From: Mycolicibacterium anyangense | GTDB lineage: Bacteria > Actinomycetota > Actinomycetes > Mycobacteriales > Mycobacteriaceae | DNA: 64,000 nt | Assembly (NCBI RefSeq): GCF_010731855.1 | Contig: NZ_AP022620.1 | Location: 5,084,001 to 5,148,000, forward strand | Direction: 5' to 3' | Shown: positions 1-8,312 of the stretch, piece by piece | Position numbering within the stretch: the first letter of the stretch is position 1 | How the letters are laid out: the number at the start of each line of letters is the position of its first letter | Program-made: the position numbers and the translations under genes | Notes under the pieces: generated by a model | Told to the model about the DNA's origin: nothing | What the model saw: only the letters and a program-made list of their open reading frames with translations | Databases searched by the model: none

Positions 1-608
1 TGGGTGTACTCCCGCCCGTATTCGTCAACGCACTGTGTCGAAGCCCAGACGCCACCCCGCGCCCGGTAGTGCTCCGCCAACAGCCCCGCAACGGTTGTCG
101 TCCCGGTGGATTCGGCCCCGACCACCACCACCCGCGTCGTCAACCCCGCCTTCGTCGCCGGCGCCAGATCACCCCATCGTCCGGCCAGGTCCCGCCGCAC
201 CGCTGTGCCGGAAGTGAGACGGGTGCCGGACCGAACGTCCGCAGCTCCCAGCCAACGCGCCAGTTCAGCGCCATACGACTCACCGGAGAAGACCGCATCG
301 ACCGCCGGCTCACCGCCCACTCGCAAGGCCGCCGAGATCACCGCGACCTGGGCGGCCCACACCCGCTCATCGGTCACGTCCACCGGCGCATCGCAGCGCA
401 CCCCGATCACCCGAACCCCTGGCTCGCCCGCGTGCTCGGCCCACATCCACGCCACCCGGTCCGCCAGCGGCACAGTCTCCACCGCCGACGTCATGACCAA
501 CACCGTGAACCGCTCACACTGCGCTGCACCCTCACGAATGCCCGCATGGTGGCCGACGTGTGGTGGATAGAACTTGCCCAGCATCAGCCCATGCCGATAT
601 CGAGTCAT
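1..608 (-). CDS. nadR: NadR-type NMN adenylyltransferase / ribosylnicotinamide kinase (C-terminus cut by window edge)
   Basis: Reading the minus strand from the ATG at 608 gives a protein beginning MTRYRHGLMLGKFYPPHVGH. The G-K-F-Y-P-P-H-x-G-H stretch is the nucleotidyltransferase signature of NadR/NadM, which joins NMN to ATP to make NAD. About 160 residues later comes a P-loop-like segment, VVVGAESTGTTTVAG, followed by VDEYGREYT, as in the ribosylnicotinamide kinase domain. The P-loop has Thr where the Walker A Lys is usual; I believe some actinobacterial relatives share this, but cannot check. The start overlaps the pnuC stop (ATGA), so uptake by PnuC and phosphorylation by NadR are probably translationally coupled. 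The 3' end lies outside the window. Confidence 0.85.
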   Translation of the reverse strand, partial: MTRYRHGLMLGKFYPPHVGHHAGIREGAAQCERFTVLVMTSAVETVPLADRVAWMWAEHAGEPGVRVIGVRCDAPVDVTDERVWAAQVAVISAALRVGGEPAVDAVFSGESYGAELARWLGAADVRSGTRLTSGTAVRRDLAGRWGDLAPATKAGLTTRVVVVGAESTGTTTVAGLLAEHYRARGGVWASTQCVDEYGREYT

Positions 609-1252
609 GGTGACACCCTGACTGATTCGCGCAGAGAACAACGCTCCCGCGACCATGCCCGCAGCCCCGCCACGCACAGCGCCAGGAACAGCATGTACAC
701 CACCGCAGTGAGGTTCAGCCCGCGGCTGAAGTACAGCGGCACATAGATCACATCGGCCGCGATCCAGAAGTACCAGCTCTGAATCCACTTTCCGTTGAGC
801 AGCCACTGCGCCACCAGCGACAGGCTGGTGGTCAGCGCATCCAGGAACGGCGCCGAATCATGCACCGACACCAGAATCGGATACAGCACCGAAGTCCCTA
901 TCCCCACCGCCACCACACACCACATCAGATGGCGGCCGCCAGCTGCCCGCACGTGAAGTGGTGTGCGACCACTGTCGCCGTACAGCCACTGCCACCACCC
1001 CACGAAACCCAAGACGATGTAGAGCACTTGCAGCGTCGAATCCGCCCACAACTGCGCGGAGGCGAACAACACCAGAAAGAACGCCGAGTTCGCAATCCCG
1101 ACAGGGAAATTCGCCACACTGCGGCGCACCGTCAACGCAACGCAGGCCCCGCCGGTGAGGAACCCGAACAGCTCGGCCCAGCTCACCGGATCACCCCACA
1201 ACGTGAACGCCACCGCATTGAGTGGCGCCACGATGCCCGCCAGCCAGTCCAT
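605..1252 (-). CDS. pnuC: PnuC family nicotinamide riboside transporter
   Basis: The product is 215 residues, an integral membrane protein with about seven hydrophobic segments. It carries the Trp-rich PnuC signature (VGWWQWLYG near residue 88, and NGKWIQSWYFWIAADVIYV near 150-170). PnuC proteins carry nicotinamide riboside inward by facilitated diffusion, and the cargo is trapped by NadR phosphorylation. I chose the ATG at 1252 because it overlaps the upstream stop codon by one base (TGATG) and matches the normal PnuC length. A longer reading frame upstream is only a shadow of the neighbouring gene. The stop overlaps the nadR start. Substrate is inferred from family and neighbours. Confidence 0.9.
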   Translation of the reverse strand: MDWLAGIVAPLNAVAFTLWGDPVSWAELFGFLTGGACVALTVRRSVANFPVGIANSAFFLVLFASAQLWADSTLQVLYIVLGFVGWWQWLYGDSGRTPLHVRAAGGRHLMWCVVAVGIGTSVLYPILVSVHDSAPFLDALTTSLSLVAQWLLNGKWIQSWYFWIAADVIYVPLYFSRGLNLTAVVYMLFLALCVAGLRAWSRERCSLRESVRVSP

Positions 1253-2265
1253 CACTGCCCTCCGTTCCACCGGTGGATGATGCCGCGCACCGCGGGGGAG
1301 ACCTCGCGATGCCCGACGATCCGCACATCCAAACCCACGTCCGCGACCACACCCAGCGCCCGCTCGATCGCCTGATCGATCCACCCGTCATCGTTGCGAA
1401 ACACCCCGCCGCCCACGCGCGTCAGTAGCACGATGTTCGACCCGCCGCCGACAGCCTGCTCGGCCCCGGCCAGCAGCGTCGCCTCATAGGTGGCCTCGAG
1501 CACCAGCCGCGCGAACGGCTCCCACTCCCGCTGCCCCAGATGCGAATAGCCGATCGGCAACGCCGAGCAGAACGCCTGCGACACCAGCCGCCGCTCCTCA
1601 CAGACATCGATCACCTGCACATCCCGGTGCAGCCCGATCGCCAACTGCCCCCGCAGCTCGTCGAACAGCTCGTCGTCCGCCCCACGCAACACCCCGCTGA
1701 TCGCGGCCAACCCCTCGGTGGTGCACAGGGCGTACCCGTTGCTCATCGCCCACAAGTCCTCGACCGCCACGCCCGTCCGTTCGGCGAACGCCGCACCCAA
1801 GCCAGCCAGTGCATCGAGCTGACGCGAGGCCGTCTGCCCGACGCCGTCACCGCACGGCACCAGATAGTTGCGATAGATCGTCGCCGCACCGGCAGCCAAT
1901 GCGCACGCCGGCCCCTGAGTGTGGTCGTGCTCGTAGCCGGTGACGCCATGCTCGGGAGTGACGTGCTGCGACGGCATCTCCAACAGGTTGAACTGCGAGG
2001 CCACCTGGAACAGCGCTCCCTCGAAAGCCTTCTCCGAATGCAATGCCCGGGCATCGCCCACCAGGGCACTCACCGTCGTGCGCTGCCCGCGAGACGCGTT
2101 CACCCGGCCGCGAAGCTCCGCCAGGGTCGGCAGCGTCAGCGAGCCGATGCCATAGCGCTTGCCGTTCACCGTCGACACCAGCTCGTCGCCCTCGACCTGC
2201 AACCGATCTTGCACCGAGGCATAGCTGTCCTCGGTGAACCCCGTCAGGATCTCGAACCAGTTCAT
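1252..2265 (-). CDS. Unknown protein of the NAD-salvage operon, possible macrodomain-like C-terminus
   Basis: This 337-residue soluble protein is the first gene of the operon with pnuC and nadR. It has no signal peptide or membrane segment. Its last 80 residues contain GGGSNIVLLTRVGGGVF, then an acidic and aromatic stretch and GLDVRIVGH. The hydrophobic strand followed by GGG-V-F resembles the ADP-ribose phosphate loop of macrodomains; this is pattern resemblance only. The N-terminal half (residues 1-180) contains HDHTQGPACALAAGAATIYRNY, which I do not recognise. Place in the operon suggests a role in turnover or sensing of NAD or ADP-ribose derivatives. No function can be assigned with certainty. 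Confidence 0.6.
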   Translation of the reverse strand: MNWFEILTGFTEDSYASVQDRLQVEGDELVSTVNGKRYGIGSLTLPTLAELRGRVNASRGQRTTVSALVGDARALHSEKAFEGALFQVASQFNLLEMPSQHVTPEHGVTGYEHDHTQGPACALAAGAATIYRNYLVPCGDGVGQTASRQLDALAGLGAAFAERTGVAVEDLWAMSNGYALCTTEGLAAISGVLRGADDELFDELRGQLAIGLHRDVQVIDVCEERRLVSQAFCSALPIGYSHLGQREWEPFARLVLEATYEATLLAGAEQAVGGGSNIVLLTRVGGGVFRNDDGWIDQAIERALGVVADVGLDVRIVGHREVSPAVRGIIHRWNGGQ

Positions 2266-2317
2266 CGCCGTGCCCTCCGTCGTCTAATTAGAGCAATATT
2301 CACACTAAATCTAAATT

Positions 2318-2334
2318 AGCGCAAATAATGCGCT
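2318..2334. promoter_or_regulatory. Candidate NrtR operator palindrome between the divergent NAD genes
   Basis: The intergenic region holds AGCGCA-AATAA-TGCGCT, a perfect 6-bp inverted repeat with 5-bp spacer, flanked by TTA and TAA. It lies in an unusually AT-rich stretch about 20 bp upstream of the NrtR-like gene and 50 bp from the start of the oppositely oriented operon. A single dimer-binding site here could control both. The link to NrtR is inferred from location and symmetry. Confidence 0.55.
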
Positions 2335-2352
2335 TAATGTAGGGTCTCCACC

Positions 2353-3000
2353 ATGGCCACGGACAGGAAGCTGCACGACTATCCCCGGCCCACCGTCGCC
2401 GTCGACACCGCGCTGCTGACCTGGGACGAAGGCCGCGGGCTGCTGGTCGCCGAGATGGCCCGCGACGACATCGGAAAGTGGGCGCTGCCCGGGACGTTCC
2501 TGCGCGCGGGGGAGACTCTGGCCCAAGCAGTGGAACGCTGCCTGCGCGATAAGCTCGGCGTCGAGGGAATCCGCCCCCGCCAGCTGCACGTCTTCGACGA
2601 TCCCGACCGCGACGACCGGGACTGGGTGCTCTCGGTCGCCCACGTGGCGGTGGTGCGGCCCGAACAGCTCGACGCCCTGGGTACTGGATCGACGACAACC
2701 CGGCTGGCCCCGGTCGACCGGCCCGGTGAGCTGGCCTGGGATCACCCCGAAATCGTCCGGCTGGCCAAGAACGACATCCGGGAACGCTACGAGAACCAAC
2801 CCGACCCCGAACGGTTGCTGGGCACCCGGTTCACCATGCGCGAGCTACGCCAGGTCCACGAGGCCGTCGCCGGCACGGCACTGCAGCGCGACAAGTTCCG
2901 TCGAACCATGGAACCGCTGGTGGTGGGAACCGGCGTGATGGCCGTCAACACCGGCAACCGCGGCCGCCCGGCCGAACTGTTCCGGAGGCGCCGGCCCTAG
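2353..3000 (+). CDS. nrtR: NrtR-like NUDIX-domain transcriptional regulator of NAD metabolism
   Basis: The 215-residue protein has an N-terminal NUDIX fold (residues about 10-140) and a C-terminal winged-helix region (about 150-210, containing TMRELRQVHEAVAG). The NUDIX box, LPGTFLRAGETLAQAVERCL, is degenerate: the catalytic R-E-x-x-E-E is replaced by C-L-R-D-K. This is usual in NrtR, where the domain senses ADP-ribose or related effectors rather than hydrolysing. The protein is divergent from the pnuC-nadR operon with a palindrome between, fitting autoregulation and operon repression. The stop codon overlaps that of the convergent reductase gene. Confidence 0.82.
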   Translation: MATDRKLHDYPRPTVAVDTALLTWDEGRGLLVAEMARDDIGKWALPGTFLRAGETLAQAVERCLRDKLGVEGIRPRQLHVFDDPDRDDRDWVLSVAHVAVVRPEQLDALGTGSTTTRLAPVDRPGELAWDHPEIVRLAKNDIRERYENQPDPERLLGTRFTMRELRQVHEAVAGTALQRDKFRRTMEPLVVGTGVMAVNTGNRGRPAELFRRRRP

Positions 3001-3476
3001 GCTGCGGCAAACCTGATCGCGACCAGCTTGTCGGCCTCCACTGCCGCGCGGAACTCGTCCAGCGTCGGCACCCGCGGATCGCGGAACTTCAGGCCCATCA
3101 TCAGCTCGGCCTTCTTCGGCCCGTACTCAGTGGCACAACGATGGAACAGCGCGGCGACGGCCGCCGGGTCCTCGATAAGCTCACCACGCATCGCGGTCGT
3201 CCGACCACCGTGGGTCACCTCGGCCGGACCGCCGCCGCGGAAGTTCAGCTTCCACGTCGCATTCGCCAAGGCATACAACTGACCGTCGAGCAGGTGCGCG
3301 CTCACCGGCACCGTGTACTGCCGCCCCGACTTGCGACCGGTGAACCGCAACACCATGAACTGCTTGAGCGCCCCACCCGCGGGGGTGCGCAACACGAACT
3401 TCAGCACCGGATTCATCACCCGCATGACCACTCCGGGCGGTTCGGACAGACTGACCGCTGTGCTCTGTTCTGCCAT
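2997..3476 (-). CDS. Ddn-like F420H2-dependent nitroreductase/quinone reductase family protein
   Basis: The ATG at 3476 gives 159 residues starting MAEQSTAV. A longer frame runs upstream but lacks family similarity. The core VLRFTGRKSGRQYTVPVSAH is the conserved strand of the deazaflavin-dependent nitroreductase (DUF385) family, abundant in mycobacteria. Members with this fold bind coenzyme F420 and reduce quinones or nitro compounds; others bind heme or fatty acids. The physiological substrate is unknown. It is convergent with the NrtR-like gene. Confidence 0.75.
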   Translation of the reverse strand: MAEQSTAVSLSEPPGVVMRVMNPVLKFVLRTPAGGALKQFMVLRFTGRKSGRQYTVPVSAHLLDGQLYALANATWKLNFRGGGPAEVTHGGRTTAMRGELIEDPAAVAALFHRCATEYGPKKAELMMGLKFRDPRVPTLDEFRAAVEADKLVAIRFAAA

Positions 3477-3558
3477 CACTCCACCGTAGGCCGATCGGCA
3501 GGCAATGCACACGGCGCCCAGCTTGCACGGCCGCGGCCAGTCCGGCTTACATGGATTG

Positions 3559-4377
3559 ATGGATCGTCGCCAGATGCTGCTTACCACCGGCCTGGGCCTG
3601 TTGGCCGCCGCCGCACGCACACCACAGGCCGCCGCCGCACCGTCCCGGCCGGTCCCGCAAGCCCCGGCCAGCGGCACCTATCTCTTCCACGACGAGTTCG
3701 ACGGCCCCGCCGGCTCACCGCCCGACCCGGCGAAGTGGACCACCGCGCTGGCCCGCGAGTCGATGGAGGACCCGACGTTCTGGGAGCTACCCGAGAACGT
3801 CGGCCAGTACCGCGACGACCGCCGAAACCTGTTCCAGGACGGCAACTCCAACCTGGTGATCCGCGCCGCCAAGGATGGCCCCACCTACTACAGCGGCAAG
3901 ATCTTCGGGAAGTGGAACGGCGGCATCGGCCACACCTGGGAAACCCGGATGAAGCTGGACTGCCTGACCCCCGGCTGCTGGCCGGCCTGGTACCTGTCCA
4001 ACGAGAGCCCGGTCAACGGCGGCGAAGTGGACGTCCTGGAGTGGTACGGCAACGGAAAGTGGCTTCCGGCCACAGCGATCCACGCCAAGCTCAACGGCGG
4101 CGAGCACGTCAGCTCGCGAATCACGGTCGACAGCGGATGGCATACCTGGCGGCTGCAGTGGGACGACGCCGGCATGCGGTTCTGGAAGGACTACGTCGAC
4201 GGCGCCGCGCCCTATTACGACGTGCCCGCGCACACCCTGCCGGACTGGCAGTTCAACGACCCCGGCTATCAGATGTTCCCGGTGTTCGACCTCGCGGTCG
4301 CCGGCTCCGGCGGCGGTGATCCCGGCCCGGGCAGCTACCCGGCGAACATGCTGATCGACTACATCCGGGTGTGGTAG
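3559..4377 (+). CDS. Secreted glycoside hydrolase family 16 protein
   Basis: The start at 3559 gives 272 residues beginning MDRRQMLLTTG, a twin-arginine-like or Sec signal with an Ala-rich stretch and likely cleavage near residue 27. The catalytic signature E-V-D-V-L-E lies at residues 156-161, matching the GH16 E-[ILV]-D-x-x-E nucleophile and acid/base pair. The sequence after it (HTWRLQWDDAGMRFWKDYVDG) is the usual second beta-sandwich block. GH16 enzymes cut beta-1,3 or beta-1,4 glucans and galactans. The specific glycan is not predictable. The gene stands alone. Confidence 0.88.
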   Translation: MDRRQMLLTTGLGLLAAAARTPQAAAAPSRPVPQAPASGTYLFHDEFDGPAGSPPDPAKWTTALARESMEDPTFWELPENVGQYRDDRRNLFQDGNSNLVIRAAKDGPTYYSGKIFGKWNGGIGHTWETRMKLDCLTPGCWPAWYLSNESPVNGGEVDVLEWYGNGKWLPATAIHAKLNGGEHVSSRITVDSGWHTWRLQWDDAGMRFWKDYVDGAAPYYDVPAHTLPDWQFNDPGYQMFPVFDLAVAGSGGGDPGPGSYPANMLIDYIRVW

Positions 4378-4561
4378 CCGCGGACTGTGGGCCGTATGTA
4401 CGCGGATCGGCCTTCGCGCGCGTATCCAACCTCGACAGTCGAGCGGGTCTCAGGACGCCCGACGCTCGACCGACCAGCAGCCTGGGCGAACCTGCGGCAG
4501 CTTCAATCGACGTAACGCTGCCGAGGAGTAGATGGTGGAAGGCATGCCACAAAGTCGGCGA

Positions 4562-5679
4562 TCAACGGCGCTGTGCGCTCACGGGATGGTCAGACTCCGC
4601 CGGCGCCGAGCGATCAGGCAGCGCCAGCATGAGGATCGTCCGCTGGGTCTGGAAGAACTGACGACGCAGCGGACCGGTCGTATATGGCAGCCCGTATGTG
4701 GCGCACAACGCCTGAACACGTTGTGCGATCTGGGCGTAGCGGTTGCTCGGCAGATCGGGGAACAGATGGTGCTCGATCTGGTAGCAGAGGTTGCCGCTGA
4801 GGAAGGCCAGCACTCGTCCGGCGCGAAAGTTCGCGCTGCCCAGCATCTGCCGTAGATACCAGTCAGCCTTGGTCTCGCACTCGACGGCGCCGACCGTGAA
4901 TTTCTCGGCACCGTCGGGGAAATGCCCGCAGAAGATCACCGCATAGGCCCACAGGTTGCGCAGCACGTTGGCCGCGACATTCGCGGTGAGCGCCCGTCGC
5001 CAGCGAGATCCGTTGAGAGCCGGGATGGCAACGTAGTCCTTGACCACCTGCTGGGCGATCTTGCTTCTCAACGCCTGTGTGTGCGCTGTTCGTTCGGCGG
5101 CGGTGTCGGCTCGCTCATGCTCGGAATGCAGACCGTGCAGTGCGATGCCCCATTCGAAGATGATGGCCAGCAGCACGTTGCGCAATGGCTGGGCCAGATT
5201 ACGCGGCCGCCAGCTGACGTCGCGGGACATCCGCATGATCCCGAAACCGAGGTCGTCGTCGACGTCGACTACGTTGGTGAACACGTGGTGGCGATAGTTG
5301 TGTGAGTAGCGCCACTGCGAACTCAAACCGGCCATGTCCCACTCCCAGGTAGTGGAGTCGATTTCCGGGTCGTTCATCCAATCCCATTGCCCGTGGCCGA
5401 CATTGTGGGCGATTTCCATGTTCTCGATGCTTTTGGCCAACGCCAGCGACACGGTACCCAGCACCCAGCCGGCCCGCGAGCGAGTACCGAAGATCAGCAA
5501 GCGCGAACCTACGTCCAGGGCTCGCTGGAACCGGATCGTCCTGCGAATGTAGGAGGCATCACGCGAACCGCGGGATTCCTCGACCTCGGTCCGGATCGCG
5601 TCGAGCGCGGCACCGAGTGCGTCGATGTCCCGTCGGTTCAGGTGGGCATACCCGGCGACGTCGGTGATGGCGATGGCAC
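4562..5679 (-). CDS. DesA3-like membrane stearoyl-CoA delta-9 desaturase, start region apparently damaged
   Basis: Three desaturase histidine boxes are present: HNVGHGQ, HNYRHH and QIEHH; LRNLWAYAVIFCGHFPDGAEKF is typical of mycobacterial DesA3. The enzyme inserts a cis double bond into acyl-CoA in the membrane with an oxidoreductase partner. From the first available in-frame start (TTG at 5500) about 61 expected residues are missing. Those residues are encoded in frame as far as 5683 (AITDVAGYAHLNRRDIDALG and on to SYIRRTIRFQ), but no ATG, GTG or TTG is in frame there. A GTG at 5679 is out of frame by one base and follows GAGG. Loss of one G just after that GTG would explain it. The C-terminus is shorter than DesA3. 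Confidence 0.75.
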
Positions 5680-5945
5680 GTCCTCAAGGGGCAGTCCGTT
5701 GCATGATTGGGCCGCAACGGTATTGGAGGGCATGCCCGACAGTGAGCGGATGCTCGCGGCGCGCGTAAGGGCGGTCCCGTCTCGGGCCGGCTGTGGTGCC
5801 AGCTCTTTCAGAGTACCGTGGCAGCGGCGACGGGCAGTGGAAGTCTTGGACAATTCGGAGTATTCGCACGCCGACTAGAGGAGGCTGCAGTGATGAACTC
5901 GCGAATCGTACCCTGGGGCGGAATCTCCACGCCGGGCATCGCCGG

Positions 5946-6653
5946 GTGACAATCCAGGATCAGTTTGTCGCGGCGCTCGACGGCCGGCGTGGCGTGCAGG
6001 CCGCTGACCGGCTCTGCGAGGCATGCGTACTGTTGCTCGACGTCGACGCGGCCGCGATCTCACTGGTCTTCGACGGCGCCAATGCCGCTACGTTGGGTGC
6101 TAGTGGGCCGGAGGCTCGGATGTACGACGAACTGCAGTTCGTCTACGGGGAGGGACCCTGCCTGGATGCGGTGACTGAGCAGGTTCCGGTGCTCGTCGTC
6201 GATCTCAGCCACCCGGGGGAAGCGCGCTGGCCCACCTACGGTCGGGCGATGCTCGAGCACCAGATCCGGGGCGTGTTCGCTATGCCTGTCTTGGCTGCCG
6301 GTGAGTGTGTCGGGGCTCTCGACCTGTTCCGGTCGCGGCCTGGAGTGTTGCCCAGCGAGCAGTTCGCGGGTCTGGCGGTCGCCGCGGAATTGGCCGGCGT
6401 ACCCGTGCTGGATCTGTTATCCGCCGACCTGGACGCTGCTGTCGACGATCCCGGCAGTAGCGCTTGGGCAGAGCTCAATGCGCTGAGTCGTGCAGAGGTA
6501 AGCCAGGCCACCGGGATGTTGATGGCACAGTTGGATGTGGACCCTACCGAGGCTCTGGTCCGGATCCGGGCCCATGCCTATGCCACCGGGCGAAGCGCCA
6601 CCGAGGTCGCCCGGGACATCCTGGACCGCCGCCTGCGACTGGACGCCGACTGA
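5946..6653 (+). CDS. GAF-ANTAR domain RNA-binding antiterminator-type regulator (1)
   Basis: The start was set at the GTG at 5946 (VTIQDQFVAALDG), giving 235 residues. Residues about 20-160 form a GAF sensor domain (DAAAISLVFDG, YGEGPCLDAV, RGVFAMPVLA). Residues about 175-232 form an ANTAR domain (LSRAEVSQATGMLMAQLDVD, EALVRIRAHAYATGRSATEVA). ANTAR domains bind paired hexaloop RNA hairpins and promote antitermination or alter translation. The GAF ligand is unknown. It is followed 48 bp downstream by a second GAF-ANTAR gene on the same strand. Confidence 0.85.
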   Translation: MTIQDQFVAALDGRRGVQAADRLCEACVLLLDVDAAAISLVFDGANAATLGASGPEARMYDELQFVYGEGPCLDAVTEQVPVLVVDLSHPGEARWPTYGRAMLEHQIRGVFAMPVLAAGECVGALDLFRSRPGVLPSEQFAGLAVAAELAGVPVLDLLSADLDAAVDDPGSSAWAELNALSRAEVSQATGMLMAQLDVDPTEALVRIRAHAYATGRSATEVARDILDRRLRLDAD

Positions 6654-6701
6654 TGCGCGGCGAAGAACCCTATCCACACCAAGGCTGGGAGGATTGCCAC
6701 G

Positions 6702-7457
6702 GTGAGCGACAACTCGCGTGAAACCCGCGTGCTGAGCGCGGTAGTGTCGCTGGTCGACAGCCTGCTCGACGACTTCGACGTCGTCGACCTGCTCACCGAG
6801 TTGACCGAACGGTGTGCCGAATTGCTCGACGTGGCCTCTGCGGGCTTCCTGCTCGCCGACCCGCTGCAGCGACTTCACCTGCTGGCTGCCACCTCAGAGC
6901 AGACTCGCGAACTCGAGCTTTTCCAACTGCAAGCTGAAGAGGGGCCCTGCATCGAGTGCTACCGCACGGGTGAGCCGGTGTTGGTCGCAGACGTGCGCGA
7001 ATACTCTCAGCGATGGCCGCAGTTCGTCCCCGCTGCCGTGGAAGCGGGATTTACGGCCGTACACGCTGTACCGATGCGGGCAGCCGGTTCGGTGCTCGGC
7101 GCGCTCGGCCTGTTCAGCACCCGGCCCGGTGAACTCAACGACGCGGATCGGCTTGTCGGCCAAACGCTGGCCCACATCGCCTGTGTGGCGGTCCTGCAGG
7201 AGCATCCCCCCACTCCCGTGACGGTGGTCTCACCTTTGCGCTCCGCCCTCGCCGCTCGCGTCCTCGTCGAGCAGGCGAAGGGTTTCCTCAGCGAGATGCT
7301 CAACGTTTCGGTGGACCAGGCATTCCGGATCCTGCGCACCTACAGTCGCGCGCGCGGCGAGCACCTCACTGACGTGGCGCGCCGGCTGATCAGGGATCGC
7401 CATACCCGGCCGGAGCTTATCCGGGCTATGGCAGAACTGGCTCGCACCCAGCAGTGA
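6702..7457 (+). CDS. GAF-ANTAR domain regulator (2)
   Basis: The GTG at 6702 gives 251 residues. The GAF domain (about 15-165) carries EEGPCIECYRTGEPVLVADV and FTAVHAVPMRAAGSVLGAL. The C-terminal ANTAR domain (about 180-240) carries ALAARVLVEQAKGFLSEMLN and AFRILRTYSRARGEHLTDVA. It probably forms a transcription unit with the preceding GAF-ANTAR gene. It is convergent with a third GAF-ANTAR gene 7 bp away. The second and third copies differ in sequence, so this is not a recent duplication. Confidence 0.87.
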   Translation: MSDNSRETRVLSAVVSLVDSLLDDFDVVDLLTELTERCAELLDVASAGFLLADPLQRLHLLAATSEQTRELELFQLQAEEGPCIECYRTGEPVLVADVREYSQRWPQFVPAAVEAGFTAVHAVPMRAAGSVLGALGLFSTRPGELNDADRLVGQTLAHIACVAVLQEHPPTPVTVVSPLRSALAARVLVEQAKGFLSEMLNVSVDQAFRILRTYSRARGEHLTDVARRLIRDRHTRPELIRAMAELARTQQ

Positions 7458-7464
7458 GCGTCGC

Positions 7465-8283
7465 TCACTGCTGGCGGGCCCTGGCCCGGCGAACCGCTTC
7501 GTCGACCACTCGGTCGGCGACCTCGGACACCTTGATGTGCTCGTTTTGGCTGATCCGGGCGAGGCGGTCGAATGCCTCCCGCTCGGTGCCCCCGGATCGG
7601 CTGCGGATGATGCCGATCGCCTGGTCGATCACGCCTCGACTGCTCAGTGCCGCCTGCAGTCGTGCGGTGTGTTGCCAGGCGTCGTTGAGCAGTTGTGCGT
7701 TGTACACCGATACCGCAGCGGGACGGGCGAACTCGACGCCGAGTGTCACCGCGTGTTCGGTGAAGGCGTCCCGGCTGTGGGCGTAGGAGTTGATCGCGCC
7801 GATCACCTGCTCATCGACGATCAGCGGCAGGGCCAGCACGGAGCGCACCCCCATACGCGCGACCCGGCCGCCGAAATGCGGCCACCGGCGGTCACCGCCC
7901 AGCGAGCCGCTGGCGGCCGGTCGGCGAGTGTGCATGCAGGTGAGACAGGGCCCCTCGTTGAACTCCTCGTACTGCAGGGTGTCGATAGCGCGGACGAATT
8001 CTTCAGTGACCGAGCAGGTTTGAATGCGTGGCTTGGAATCTCCGGCGACGACCCCGCCGGGATGCGCCAGTGTCACACCCGCGGCATCGACACCGGGGAT
8101 TGCCTGGACGGCGAATTGGGCTACCTGCCTGAGCAAGTCGTCGACGGTGCAGGCCCCTGGCACGATTCTGGCCAGACCGTCGAGGCCGAGTTTCAGGTCG
8201 AGTTCGTCGGACCGAAGCTGGTCGGCGGATAGCTCAGGCTCTGGCGGAGGCCTGCGGCCGGGCTGCGCGTCGTAATCGGGCAT
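7465..8283 (-). CDS. GAF-ANTAR domain regulator (3)
   Basis: The 272-residue product starts MPDYDAQPGRR with a Pro-rich lead of about 25 residues. GAF signatures include EFNEGPCLTCMHTRRPAA and VRSVLALPLIVDEQVIGAI. The ANTAR block reads LSSRGVIDQAIGIIRSRSGG followed by RISQNEHIKVSEVADRVVDE. This architecture matches canonical mycobacterial GAF-ANTAR proteins with S-R-x-x-I-D-Q-A-x-G. It lies 29 bp downstream of the FAAL gene on the same strand, so the two may be cotranscribed. Confidence 0.87.
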   Translation of the reverse strand: MPDYDAQPGRRPPPEPELSADQLRSDELDLKLGLDGLARIVPGACTVDDLLRQVAQFAVQAIPGVDAAGVTLAHPGGVVAGDSKPRIQTCSVTEEFVRAIDTLQYEEFNEGPCLTCMHTRRPAASGSLGGDRRWPHFGGRVARMGVRSVLALPLIVDEQVIGAINSYAHSRDAFTEHAVTLGVEFARPAAVSVYNAQLLNDAWQHTARLQAALSSRGVIDQAIGIIRSRSGGTEREAFDRLARISQNEHIKVSEVADRVVDEAVRRARARQQ

Positions 8284-8312
8284 CGACCCTCCTCTCGACG
8301 AGCATCCTCAAT

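Noticed and set aside
69..746. Plus-strand frames over the first 750 bases
   Set aside because: They are shadows of nadR and pnuC on the minus strand, which carry clear family motifs and overlapping start/stop codons.
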